A DNA stretch of 64,000 nucleotides, from contig NC_088322.1 in assembly GCF_910592395.1 (NCBI RefSeq), positions 8,489,431 to 8,553,430 of the forward strand. Direction: 5' to 3'. The notes under the pieces are model-generated. The model did no database searches, was not told the DNA's origin, and saw only the letters and a program-made list of their open reading frames with translations. Both the position numbers and the translations under genes were made by a program. The DNA comes from Lineus longissimus (lineage: Eukaryota; Nemertea; Pilidiophora; Heteronemertea; Lineidae). Positions within the stretch are counted from its first letter, which is position 1; each line of letters starts with the position of its first letter. Below, one piece after another: positions 52,154 through 63,959 of the stretch.

Positions 52154-54172
52154 AAATGAAATACATTGGACGAGGAAGTGACTCTGCCAAGTTATTGGCC
52201 GTTCATAGACAAATACCAAATTGACAAATTAGGCATGAAGCATTCTCCACTTTGCTAGTATTCTATGTTGACACAGTATAATTATGCTTGCATGGCATCA
52301 ATGCTTCTACATGTATAAAATTCCCCAAATATCAATTTATGGTGCCTGGCAAATAGTGCAACACAAGTCAAGCATACTTGCTGATGAAAACTTAATATGT
52401 TACGACCTTGAGTATTGAAATATAAACGACTAACCATGATCTTATGACTCAGACCTACATGTACTTGACTGATGGTCAGTATCGACCAATTGGTGAAAGC
52501 CGCGTCCTTTTTCGCATCACCACATTTTGCCATGTGTGACAAATTTGGCTCACATGAAACGAGCATATGTGACAAAGGCCTTTCAGGTCATGACTGTTGG
52601 TTATGCCACACCAGTTTTTGACGTTACATACAGAATTTTTTCTGTGTGGCTTTTGAAACCATTCTTTTCGAGACACATCCTGAGGTCAGGTTTTTGCTGT
52701 ACTCCTACCTCGTAGACATTTGAAATAACAAGAGGGGGAGTGTATTTAAAATCACTGGTTACGTCAGGATGCTGAAGACATAGTCATGAAATTTTCCCAG
52801 ATGAATAAATGATAAATATACGACATGACTGCAGCAAAAGTTCCTTGTGTCTCCACAAATATGTGATCACGGAATACTTGCATACATTTGAGCATTGTAG
52901 TTTCCTGGTAACACACCGGCCTGGGGACGGAAAAAAAGCCAATGTTAGTGACCAACTACTAACCCATGGTCACCACCTGCAGGCCTTTGTCCCGATCATC
53001 CCTTTATTCAAACGACATTGAAGCAAGTGCAACAGCTGGTAAACGAAGCAAAATTGTTAAGAAGCAACTTGAAAACACATGACCTGATTTAACTTCAGTT
53101 AGGCTTATAATGGAAACATTTATAATGAACACTATTACAGTCCAAGTCACATCTGACATCCTTTCTTCTCTGCATCAACTACGCACAATGTACGCATGTC
53201 TGACGAGTTGCTCTATGTTTAACGAAGCTTGCTGGGTAGCGTGTCAGTGTTGCACCACTGACAAGATTTCAGGGATGTCAATTGTGATTAGCACCATGAG
53301 ACTCTTGCCGAGCCAAGCAAACCATTATGTATAAACCTTGATATACCGAGTCCCCAAACCTTACCTCAGCAAGGTTAGAAATGAATCTGGTTTACATTGT
53401 TACAAGCTGATAACTCAAATCATGGTAGTTTACACCATTTAATGTTTTCTATAACAAAGACGAATTCAGAGCTCTTTTATCATTTCTGGCTTTTCCAATA
53501 TAAACTAATTTATATACACTAAAATTAAAATAACACTTGTTCAAAAGATGATTAGTCCTCCATGTATTTGTGAAGGAATACGTCATTCAAATAAATTACA
53601 TGTATACAATACAATATCATGAAATTTGTGAACACCTTACATATGTGAGGTTTCTAGACACTATGTTTTCAGACTTTTAGCACATTTTGTAAGGATGTAA
53701 ACAATTTGGGCAACAGCTGATGGATGAATAGGTGAAAGGCGTCGATGCATGGTATGTTTTTGTGCATGACCTTTATATAAAGTAACACAGCAGGCCTGGC
53801 CGAAAAAAAACAAGGTATTACATGCACATGAGGATTGACGACAATTTGTTCTTGATTTGGCTGTCATTTTTGTATACTGAATTCATCGAACTAGAATGCC
53901 TACATGCACCATAAAACCTTAGCATTTATAATTCAATAATGGATCATGATGTCACACTTTTTTGCCTCTGGTGGCTGAGTCAAAAATCGAATCTGACCGA
54001 AATTTACAGAGCGAGAGAGATTTTTGCTCAAACACCGAGACTCCAAACACCATTGAAACTGACCACATAAATTATATATACAAGGTTAAACGCTGCATCG
54101 CTTGCAGGTGGAGATATTTTTTTACAGATAATGTTGTCGAAGTCTAACATTTTGATTTCCGGACCGCCATGC

Positions 54173-57100
54173 TTAATCCAGATGATAGGCGTCGTAAGTC
54201 ATCTGCCAGAGTTCACCAGAATGCTTCAAACTCCTGGAAGTAGAAGTAAACTAGTTTCAATATGAATTATGAGCAGGGAGAAGACAAACGATAAGAGAAA
54301 TGTAACTTATGTTTATCATGTGATGCAACAACTCTTCCTTGCTGTGGAATGCGAATCATTCCATATTTTTGTATGCTCTGATGACTACCCTGCCCCAAAT
54401 GTTTTGTCAATAGATACCATTTGAGGTTCTGGAATGCTATTTATTTTACGTTTGAAGGCAAAGTCCAATTGCAAATTGGTGATAAACTCTTTGTGTCTGT
54501 TGTTCATAGATGTAATTGACACCACACTCATTCTTTTTTAATGCCTATGCCGGTCTTGTTCGCTGTATATGTTCGTGGCTCAAGCAAATAGAAATAAACA
54601 TAGAATAGATGTCCTTAATAGAGTGGTTCTGCTGTATGTCTTTTTGGTTGGAACCAGCCTAGCAAGGCCATGCCAGTTCCCCTTTAACACTCACTTGACA
54701 ATATCTTTCAACGCCGTCCACAGCGGTTTGACCTCGTACTTGATGCCGTGTTTCTCACAAAGGGACTTGACAAGTGGCGCCACCTTATAGTAATTATGAC
54801 GTGGCATCGTTGGGAAGCAACTGAAACAAATGACAAAAGTTAACAGGAATGCTGGAATCAAGCCGTCTTCGATTATTTATTTGAACCTGTGGACTCGCCG
54901 CCTTTTTCCGAGAAGGGGATAGCGTATCCAGTAAAGTAAAGTGATCAGCCCCACAAATCCTGAACATAAATGAGTGATATGTGTACTTTGTTCCAGTTAT
55001 ACGTAGGCCTACGCCATTCAATAAAAATTTTGAATTTTGAATTTTTCCAATTGCGGAAATACATACTAAATACAAATTTCACCATTGGCGGTGTGTAGAC
55101 TGATATACAAATACTATGAATACCATATTTAAACAAATTTCAACATTGCCGTTGTGTAGACTGATATACAAATACTATGAATACAATGTTTAAACAAATT
55201 TCAACATTGCCGTTGTGTAGACTGATATACAAATACTATGAATACCAAGTTTAAACAAATTTGTATTCATAATAACTGCACTACAGCATTGTATATCAGT
55301 GGATTTCTATTTAACAGGACCAAAAGTAATTACGAACGGTGTACCCCTTCAACTGGACACTGATCGATTGTCATGATTCTGGTATCTTCAAACGCTGTCA
55401 CACACGCCTGTGATAAAATCCAAGATTCTTGGAGTAGGGCTGCAGTAACTGCAACCTGTGTTGGAGGCCACAGAACAAGAAAAAAACCCGCTGACTAGTT
55501 CATGGCCAAGCACGAGTTCACTTGAGGCATACTTACTGATGTTCAATCTGGAAGTTCAGGTGTCCCGTAAACCAATCATTAAAGAATGACTTCTCAATAT
55601 CACATGTCGCACTGGTTTGTAGCGCCAACCACGGCTTGGCCGTATCGTGTTCTATACTCATTGGAATGTGGTTGGACTGGCTTACCCATGTAAACCAATG
55701 GCTCTCAGCACATCTGAAAAAGGATTACACAAAGTGGGATTGGATGAAATTGTGAATAAATGAGGGAGGAAAGGGAGGGATACATGCACTGATGAACTCT
55801 GCCAAAATATGGGCGTCTATCCGTAAAATCATATGCAATACCTCTTTAGGCATGCGCCAACCTCATCTTGGTCGAGAGCAAAAGCCAGAAAACATACATT
55901 TGGTCCCAAGACCCTCCCTCTTTTTCAAAATGGACATTTGGTTGAGCCTGAGGCTGCCTCCTTCTTTTCTGAAGTTTTTGCGACAGAAAAAGGCAAGGGA
56001 AACACTCCAGTGACAGTTCCAATTATGTTCGACTTACCTGATGATAAAAAAATAAGCCAAGGAGCCCCAAAATCCTAATAGCGGGGAGTAAAGGTAGAAA
56101 AACTTGAAAAAGAACAAAGCCATAAAGAAGCCATCCTGAAAACAAATAAAATCCATATCAATGTGAGGTATTAAAAACAAAACATAACTTGTAATGACAA
56201 CATCAAAAGTTGGTTAGGTTATACCAAAATGCTTTGCACTCAGAACAAAGCTATTAGATTATTAATCTAATAGCTTTGCTGTTGTGTAGATTGTTGCCAT
56301 GTACATAGCAAAGGACATTTCCAAGGCAAATATTTAAAATATGTTCCTTTGAAATGTACATGGCAACAATCTACAATTGATGGCAAATATGTACAAATGT
56401 AATGTCATAAAGATGTTGAAACTCTCCAAACAGGCTCCGAACATATTTTGATATGAATATCTCAGGCACCACAAAAGCTAATTTGGTAGCAAGGGTAACA
56501 TATAGACTACACATGTATGTTGACCCCAAAAAAACACTTATAGAGTATATGAGCCCTGATAACACTTACAGACTACGTTGGCACCAATGACACTTTAAAC
56601 ACGTATGTATATACATGTAGACTATGTGGGCCCCAATAACACCAATAGACAATGTTGGCCCAAGTAAAACTTACCACCCAGCACCTCCTCGTGATGACAT
56701 GTCTGAATGTCATGAATTGGAAATAAATGGGAAACAGCAGTGGAGGACCAACTGAAAATATTGGAAGACAAAACTTGAAAGACGATGGCATAAAAAATCT
56801 TTACAAAGTTCAGCACTATTGCACGACGCAGAAAACAGATATGCTGAGTCGATGTAATTAAGCCAGCTAGTCTGTTACACAAATTGCCATGAAAAAAAGC
56901 AAAATATTTATCTATACCAAGCTATAGTGCTCTAACTGTGCACTCTGTCACTGGCTAATCTCCCTTTTTGAAAATGATGATCTGATGCAGTGTAATGATG
57001 CACTGTAATACAATACAAAATTCTTGAAGCAAAACCATTTTTTTGTGAAATGGTCACTTACGAAAGAAAAAGTATCTGTGCTGAAAGTTATATGGCATTG

Positions 57101-60100
57101 ACTTCTTCGATTCTTTAGCAACTTTGATTGGCATCACATCACCTATGACAAAGAGCTGCTCTACTCTTACATCAGGGTCGAGGCCGATCTAGAAAAGATG
57201 GAAGCCACGTTTTAAATCTGTTAAAGTTTACAAAACACCCCGAGTGGAGAAGTTTAAAACCAGACCAAGTTTCCACGATAAGGTTGCCTGAAGACCAGAC
57301 CCCCTAGCTCATGCCTTCCTTTAGCTATTTTAGGATCCTTCTCCCTATTTATAGAGCCCTAAAGGGACATCTTCGGGAAAATGTCCATCGAAAGCCAGGT
57401 GGCGCCACCAGCAACTGTGACTCACTTGCCTCACCTCTTTAAAGGGGTACGCCGTTCGTAGGTGGTCCAGTTAAGTAGAAATCCACGGATACACAATGCC
57501 GTAGTGCAGTTATTGTGAACACAAATTTGTTTAAACTTGCATTCATAGTATTTGTATATCAGTCTACACAACGGCAATGTTGAAATTTGTTTAAACTTGG
57601 TATTCATAGTATTTGTATATCAGTCTACACAACGGCAATGTTGAAATTTGTTTAAACTTGGTATTCATAGTATTTGTATATCAGTCTACACAACGGCAAT
57701 GTTGAAATTTGTTTAAACTTGGTATTCATAGTATTTGTATATCAGTCTACACAACGGCAATGTTGAAATTTATATTCAGTATGTATTTTCGCAATTGGAC
57801 ATCTATAAATTCAAATACGAATTCAATTTTTTTAACGAACGGCGTAGGCATTTAAACAAGGCCAATCATCATTACTAAAACTATAATTGTTGGATGAAAT
57901 TTTTACTCACCACATTAGGTTTAGCATGATGCTGGAAATGCATGTGATTCCACCATTTGGCCGAAGCACCTTTCGAAAAACTCATCGTCAACTGATGTAC
58001 GAAATGATCCAGTTTTGAATCCTTGAAGACGGAAAGATGGCCAAAATCGTGCTGCAGCCAACCAGCTTGAGCCTAGAAATACAAACAATTTTGATTTTAA
58101 TCTAAAAGCATTAAAAAAACGCTTTCAATATTTGAATGAGATAGAATGAAGCTGACAGTATCCCGGATCTGAATCAAACAAGTTCTTCAAGCTTGTAGAT
58201 TATGGTTGTAAAATCACTCAATACTTCATTTTTAAGGTCATCAAGACTTTCAATTTTGACCATGTTTTATTTAACACCCAATATAACGACAACATACCTG
58301 AACTGTACTGTAAAGCGCCACAGAGACTAGATAAGGGAGCCACCCAGTACCAAAGTACGCCATGGTCAGATATGCTAGTACCTCCATTATGAATATATGT
58401 GCCAGCATCACGAAGAAGAAAAAATAACTTGCTTCGAAAAGACCCTGAAAATATATACATGTGATAATATTATGATGTGACATTTTCAATCATCTAGCAC
58501 AACTTGTGAGGCAAAATAACCTACTTCAACAAAAAGTTCAAAAGGACATAATCTATGAATCACTAAAAGCGCCCCGCAAACAAGCGTTTTAAATTGCAGT
58601 GTACTGCAATTAAATTGCTGATTATGTGCGACACTAGGAACTCGTCTGAAGTGCAGGAAAACGGCTGGGGTTGATACCAACTTTAATACAGGTCATTGAC
58701 CACACAATGAAACGTTCAAATACACACCATTTTCTTGGCAGTTTCACGCATTTTGTCGAAGTCTTCATCGATGGTTGATCGCTGCTTCGCCTCTTGGACG
58801 GGAAGGTCGCCGACCTTGATGGCAGTGAGATATTTACTGACTTGCTTAACATCATTGTGGAAGGCATGGAAAGGCTCCTGAAATCACAATTTTAGAGAAG
58901 ACTTTTTGAGTGAAGCGCCAAAAAGAGGAGTCTGTTGTTGTGCTTACATGTATGTATGATTTTCATAACTTTTTTTTAGCAAAGTCTCCTTTAAAGCCAA
59001 TCTTTCAATAGAACACAGTTGCTACACCCTCCTTTTTCAGTGTCCAGCTATTTTTATATATAAACATGCATTTGATTTGAGATTATGGTCCCCTATATAC
59101 CCCATACTGGTGTCAATGTACCTCCCCCAAGTTTGAAGTCCCAAAAGATACTCCCTGTCACACTATTATTTCTGGTACAGGTACAAGGATGCACCACACG
59201 TCATTGAAAGTGACCCCCCCCCCGTTTTTATAGTTGCCTCATAACAATAACCACACAGTCCCTAGCGTTATTTACACAGTTTCGTAAATCACTCGATCTA
59301 GTTATTGTTCACGGGAACAGCACATAAGTGCTAATATTTTTGTACAAACAACTTATAAATGTACATGTATTAAAGTCCATATACATGTAGGCCCTGTGTG
59401 ATGTCAGTGTTGAAAACACCAGATTTTAGTATGCCAAGGGGGAAGTCCTGACTTAATTGATGTTTTTACTTAAAGGCCTACGCCGTTCGTTAAAAATTTT
59501 GAATTTGAAATTGAATTTCAAAATATCCAATTGCGAAAATACATACTTAATATAAATTTCAACATTGCCGTTGTGTAGACTGATATACAAATACTATGAA
59601 TACCAAGTTTAAACAACTTTGTATTCACAAAAACTGCACGATGGCATTGTGTAAAAGTGGATTTCTATTTTACTGGACCACAAGTAATTACGAACGGTGT
59701 ACCCCTTTTATCAAACTAAAGAGCACATTCCTCAATCAATCATAGATTGCTATTTTTGCACATGACTCCTCTGTCCCCTCATAGTCATAGCTGGTCACAT
59801 AATATGGGCTACATGCATGACATGAACAGTGTAACCAAAGAGATGGACTTTGAAATACAATGTGTATTCTGTCATGTAATAATCACAATGGAAACACTCC
59901 CCACCACACGTGGCCCACAAATTCAATTTTCAATGTCAGAAAAGATAATCATTTGCTGACCAATAATTTGATATTTAACACGGATAATCAGATACTGAAC
60001 TTGGATTGTGTCACTGTTATGTCTGGCACCGTCTCGTAACAGATCTGGTTTCATAATATGTCTATTAAACTTGTTTTGACGATAAGTTTTATAAATTGAC

Positions 60101-62919
60101 CTTCTGATGAGTGTAATATTAAATAACTTATCCAGGAAGGAAAGCATTTGTTGATGAACAGATGAACATTGAGGTATTTTTTTTAATGTTCAAATTGATA
60201 TTGCTCAACAGCTCAGGATGAAACACGTTCACTTCAGATCTTCTTGTAAAGGCTCAATATTATATATATAACGTCCAAATGAGTGTTACCCTACTTAAAC
60301 TGGGCAGCAACAGTGGCTTGGGAAATAGTCTGAAGCACATCAGTCACAAATACGGCTTCGATAAAGAAGGTTCTATTGAGGTGTACAGAAATTCACTTGG
60401 TTTCATGAGTGATAAAAATTTCCTACATGCCGCAGAAAGAGAAAGACAGATTGCAGTGCAAACAAGAGAGTTAATAAAATTAAGGAGACATGCAGTGGAC
60501 ATACTGACAATCATTGAAAGGGAGGAAATAATCCAATATTTATGTGTAATGTAACACATGTTGGCACCCGTTGTAATATTATGTAATTGATATCGAAATA
60601 GACTTGTAATCACTTGTAACCACTGCACCCAGCACTTTGCACACCATGGCACTGTAAAATATGTACGAAATAAACATATATATATATAATATATATGTAT
60701 ATAACCTGTCATAAGTCATAAAGATACAAGGTTTCTTCATTTGCCTGAATTAAATCATTCAATAACCATAAATCTCCCTGATATAGATGCAATGTTTAAC
60801 CCTATATCTGCGGACAATGATATTACGTATATAACCTTTCGACATTTTCGGTGACAAGTTCATTTAACATTATTTCAAGACAAAATATTTTCAAAGTGAC
60901 TGGTGTAACTAGTTAAGGCCACACCATTGCCAGGATAGCAGCATTACTCATGGTACATTATTTAAAAGGGATGCCAGATATAGTTTAGCCGAGGATGATG
61001 CATGGCACCTATCTGAACACATCGGTCAATGCGGAATATCACAAGCTGTCGTATCTGGCACCAGATGCAATGTATAGCAAGAATAGGTAATAGGGCTTAT
61101 TTTTAACGATTTGATACTATGACATTGTATTTTAAATTTGTTGGTGAATGTTTTGATTGAACATCTCATGAGATCAATAAGTAACATTTGTGTGTGTACT
61201 GATACCAGCAAAGTCTCGTTGTAAAACTGGACTGGATTAATTTTATAAATCCGATCAATCCTAAAGTGATCTTATATGCATAAAAAACAAGCAATTTAAA
61301 ATTTTAGTGAGGGGCTACAAATTGTACAAATATCCCAAAGCCATGGCGTAATTGTATCCCCTGACCACAAGTCTAGTGTTGTCTCTCTGTGGCGTTTGCT
61401 GATATGAATAAAATCGAGCAAATGTTTTTACTTCAATTTTGTACAGAAGGGCCTAGTGTAAATGTACATGGAGTTTTAGATAAAAGCATTTGCTAGTCTT
61501 TATTCATATCACCCAATTGTTTGAGAGAATGTACGTCAGCAAGCACAATGAATTTCCAACTCAAAGTGGGGCTACTGTCAATTCATAACTGACATGTACG
61601 TATAGTGATCAGAAACCATGCCTGAAAACTGAAAAAACCTCTTACATTATCCTGATGTCAATTAAGCACAGAATAAAAGATGTTGACATTTTTTATAGGT
61701 ATTACAGAAATACTTACAAGTTTGTTGGGCCTCATAAGATTCTAATTTACTTATCAAGTGATAATCAATACAACTCAAGTATAAGAACACAGAAATATTG
61801 ACAATATATGTCACAATTACTGGAGTTCAAATCAACAAGTTGTCGGATGATATTTCCAATATGTGTGATGGGACTTGGCCAATCAACAAATAGCTCACTT
61901 CCGATACATATCAGCCCATTGGTGTTGTGACTGGGGCTGTCAAAAACATCTTGAGGTGACCAACTCGTGGTCCAGAACTGAGATATCTCTTCACCTTTGG
62001 AAGACAGCAGGGCCAATACTGGGTATTGCAAAATAAATGATGCCATTTTCCGCTGATCCACCCTTGAAAGTCACGTCCCCAGCTTGCCAAGAATCAAATT
62101 GGCCTTCCAACTTGCTGTGTTGGCCTGCCCAGGGAACAGATAATTTTTTTTCACGGATAGCCTACGGTGCTTATGGTTGTCCCTTTGTCCTCGTCTTCAA
62201 AGGTGTCCCTTTGTCCTCGTCTTCAAAGGAGGTGAGGGTACCTCTCCCAAGGTCACTTTAAGGGCTTTATTACAAAAGACCTATCCCAAATACCGAGAGG
62301 CAAATCTGACAAACCCCAATGCAATTTTCTGCCCCTCCCCAATCCCACTGAATCTATATGGATGTCTATTCCGAAAATCCCAGCAGTTTTTTGGTCTATC
62401 CCGGCCGGCATCGGCAGGTATTTTAAAATGGAATCCTACATTAGGACTCTGTTTCAAGGAACACCGCCTACTTCTACACCATCTCATAACACATAAATAG
62501 TGGCCTAGTTATCAACCAGCCAAACTATAGAGTTAATGTCTGGAGAGAAACATAGTGTACACATAACCACAACACACAGGGCGCGGGTTTATACCCATAA
62601 TAAACACGACGGTTGCGAAGCGTCCCATCAGTGTCAACTAAAACTAACTAGCTAGACATTTTAAAATGAATCTGAAGTTTAAAATCATACCAAAAATATC
62701 ACCAAAAGTTACCCAGAATGATAAAATAACGAGTTTTCTTACCGTCGCGTCTTGACCGGCGAAATGTCCAATGATGCGTGAACCGCCTGGATGTCTTTTC
62801 GACCACGCCGTCACATCGAAAACCTCGTCGTTTATAACTAACCATTTGTCGTCCCTCTTATCATGTTTCGAGACCTCATCCCAGGGTATCACCCTGTTAC
62901 TTTTTGAACCCTTTCCCAT
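54173..62919 (-). CDS. Front-end fatty acid desaturase (cytochrome b5 fusion, FADS2-like)
   Basis: Coding exons on the - strand: 62919-62743, 58877-58728, 58444-58298, 58072-57911, 57188-57062, 56751-56675, 56135-56038, 55713-55537, 54820-54695, 54233-54173, all in phase; 433 aa (human FADS2 444). These ER-membrane enzymes insert a double bond between an existing one and the carboxyl end (delta-5, -6 or -8) in polyunsaturated fatty acid synthesis. The N-terminal cytochrome b5 domain has the haem motif HPGG at 43-46. Di-iron histidine boxes: HDFGH (166-170), HFQHH (203-207), QIEHH (368-372). Hydrophobic segments: exon 3 ([20 protein letters not shown]), exons 6-7 ([14 protein letters not shown]). 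The C-terminus is [19 protein letters not shown]. After the third box the residue is Cys (HHCFP), where HHLFP is usual. Regiospecificity cannot be read from this. Start ATG: MGKGSK, as in vertebrate FADS2. Intron 1 (3.9 kb) separates the b5 exon from the rest. Family F MITEs lie in introns 1, 4 and 8. Confidence 0.96.
54602..54640. repeat. Fragment of MITE family A
   Basis: 'gatgtccttaatagagtgg' and 'ttctgctgtatg' match one end of family A. Only about 40 bp remain. It lies in desaturase intron 9. Confidence 0.5.
55003..55352. mobile_element. MITE family F, copy 2 (three inner units, desaturase intron 8)
   Basis: Ends TAGGCCTACGCC and ACGAACGGTGTACCCCT; three 61-bp units, the first most diverged. 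The right flank reads TCAA in place of TTAA, and the left flank has lost the target motif. Confidence 0.8.
56246..56374. repeat. Perfect palindrome beside a long hairpin (desaturase intron 7)
   Basis: CAAAGCTATTAGATTA (56246-56261) is followed after one base by its exact reverse complement (56263-56278). Then 56286-56306 (starting GTAGATTGTTGCC) is the exact reverse complement of 56354-56374, with further pairing inside (caaaggacat against atgttcctttg). Together they form two adjacent hairpins, 33 and 89 bp in span. Confidence 0.85.
56500..56672. repeat. Degenerate short tandem repeat next to desaturase exon 6
   Basis: The phrases 'agactacacatg', 'agactacgttggcaccaatgacac', 'agactatgtgggccccaataacac' and 'agacaatgttggccc' repeat about four to five times and end at the exon 6 donor (56674). 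Confidence 0.5.
57443..57860. mobile_element. MITE family F, copy 3 (four inner units, inverted, desaturase intron 4)
   Basis: Opposite orientation: starts AGGGGTACGCCGTTCGT and ends ACGAACGGCGTAGGCAT, TTAA on both sides. The inner 61-bp unit appears four times almost without change (phase marks at 57541, 57602, 57663 and 57724). It ends about 50 bp from the exon 4 donor. Confidence 0.85.
59473..59711. mobile_element. MITE family F, copy 4 (one inner unit, desaturase intron 1)
   Basis: Starts AGGCCTACGCCGTTCGT after TTAA and ends ACGAACGGTGTACCCCT. A single 61-bp unit makes it the shortest copy and shows the basic element. Confidence 0.82.
60279..60554 (+). other. Open frame of 91 codons in desaturase intron 1, possible gene fragment
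   Basis: On the strand opposite the desaturase, an ATG opens a frame to a TAA at 60552-60554. Its product looks more protein-like than the surrounding frames: a Gly/Ser start, then a charged, helix-forming stretch ([16 protein letters not shown], then [16 protein letters not shown]). No domain is recognised. It may be a relic of a transposable element protein or an exon of an unknown gene. It could also be chance. Confidence 0.3.
61397..61513. repeat. Hairpin element family H, copy 3 (inverted, desaturase intron 1)
   Basis: 'ctgatatgaataaaatcgag', 'gggcctagtgtaaatgtac' and 'tagtctttattcatatcacc': reverse-complement relative of 2851-2973 with both arms present. Confidence 0.7.
61765..62061 (-). 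other. Open frame of 98 codons in desaturase intron 1, weakly UGT-like
   Basis: This frame lies on the same strand as the desaturase, inside intron 1. The segment [17 protein letters not shown] loosely resembles the 'F..D.PRP..P....GG' stretch of UDP-glycosyltransferases, but the rest of that fold is absent and the expected GG is GN. It may be a decayed fragment or a coincidence. It is not part of the desaturase reading frame. Confidence 0.15.
62176..62229. repeat. Short tandem duplication
   Basis: 'tgtccctttgtcctcgtctt' plus 'caaagg' occurs twice directly in a row within desaturase intron 1. Confidence 0.8.
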
Positions 62920-63053
62920 GATTTAGCGGCGAGAAATCCGAAAGTTTTTAGATCGGAATTTTCAAGACATTTCGCAGACGACAAGTCCTTTCTGAAGTGA
63001 GCTAAAAATAGACCTCGCAGTCGGGTCGTTGCAAAACACGGATCGGACGAGCG

Positions 63054-63061
63054 TGACGTCA
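63054..63061. promoter_or_regulatory. Perfect cAMP response element in a divergent promoter
   Basis: TGACGTCA, the full palindromic CREB/ATF site, lies 135 bp upstream of the desaturase ATG (- strand) and 513 bp upstream of the small + strand gene, inside a GC-richer, CpG-containing patch (62990-63080). Its symmetry means it could serve either gene. The match is seen; use is inferred. Confidence 0.55.
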
Positions 63062-63573
63062 CGCGAGAGTACCATTCATAAATCCAGGGTTTGCTTTTGT
63101 GTATAAGGGCAGAGACATGTATTCATCCACGACCGGAGTCACATAGAGCTTATCAAAATGTCAAGTTGTGGTAAATACAATGTACATGGCTGGGATGGAC
63201 CAAAGTGGAATTAATTCTCAATCTGTGGTTGATTCTTAATCTACAGAGTCAGGCCATCACAGAAATATGCTTTTTGATAATATTATTTAAGAAAATGTGG
63301 TCTCACCGGTCAGTTTAGAACTTGTACTTTGACAGGGCCATATCAATGCGCCAGTGACGTTTTGATGGATATGGTGTACGGAAATCTCTTTTTCTCAGGC
63401 AATCGGTATTGGAATGTTTTTAAACTTTATTATGCTATTGGCAAAGGGTTCTTCTTGACACATATACAATTTTGTGCAGATTGATTGGTCCAATGAGTAC
63501 TTTTTTACCAAAACTTATGCACAACAATGTACACGTCATGTACACATGTTTTAATAGAGGACTCTGGCCATAA

Positions 63574-63959
63574 ATGCGGTTTATCAACATTGCGGGCATT
63601 CTCTTTGGGGAAACAGTTCCACTTTTGGCGGGAAACAAGACTTATTCCAACATCCCGAAAGTTGCGTTGGGCCTATCTCTATTGGGCGTATTTATGAGTG
63701 CAAGGTTTCATAAACGTAAGCTAAACACAGATGTTTCGACGTAATATAACTAATACTCAGCTTTACGTTATTGCCTTATTTTGCTTGTACAAAAAATGTA
63801 AATGCACTAGTTCCAGAGAAAAAAAGAGTGTTGGCAATCGCAAAGGACATGGCCACAGACCCCAATCGGACCATTTATCACGATGTGGATGAGTTCGTGA
63901 ATTTCGTAAAGTTTTTATCAAAGGGGCTCGCTTTTTGTGATCCTAATGCGACTGTATAG
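63574..63959 (+). CDS. Small two-exon gene, 94-aa protein of unknown function
   Basis: Exons 63574-63715 and 63817-63959, joined by a consensus donor (GTAAGC) and an acceptor after pyrimidines (ttccag); the phase fits exactly. An in-frame TAA directly precedes the ATG, so the start is fixed if the exon is real. The product starts MRFINIAGILFGETVPLLAG, has one moderately hydrophobic segment (KVALGLSLLGVFMSARFH, about 30-47), then a basic stretch (KQKKRVLAIAKDM) and a mixed C-terminus ending FCDPNATV. A single-pass membrane or mitochondrial microprotein would suit this composition. I do not recognise the family. It is divergent from the desaturase with 654 bp between the start codons. Retaining the intron would stop the frame nine codons past the donor. 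Confidence 0.55.

Larger units (their letters stand above)
50931..54172. other. Downstream region of the desaturase gene
   Basis: AT-rich sequence with no supportable coding region. It holds one family H hairpin element (51036-51152) and one family F MITE (51858-52153). It presumably contains the desaturase 3'UTR on the - strand. A TTTATT (AATAAA on the - strand) at about 53003-53008 is the nearest canonical signal noticed, over 1 kb past the stop, so the true end is uncertain. Confidence 0.45.
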
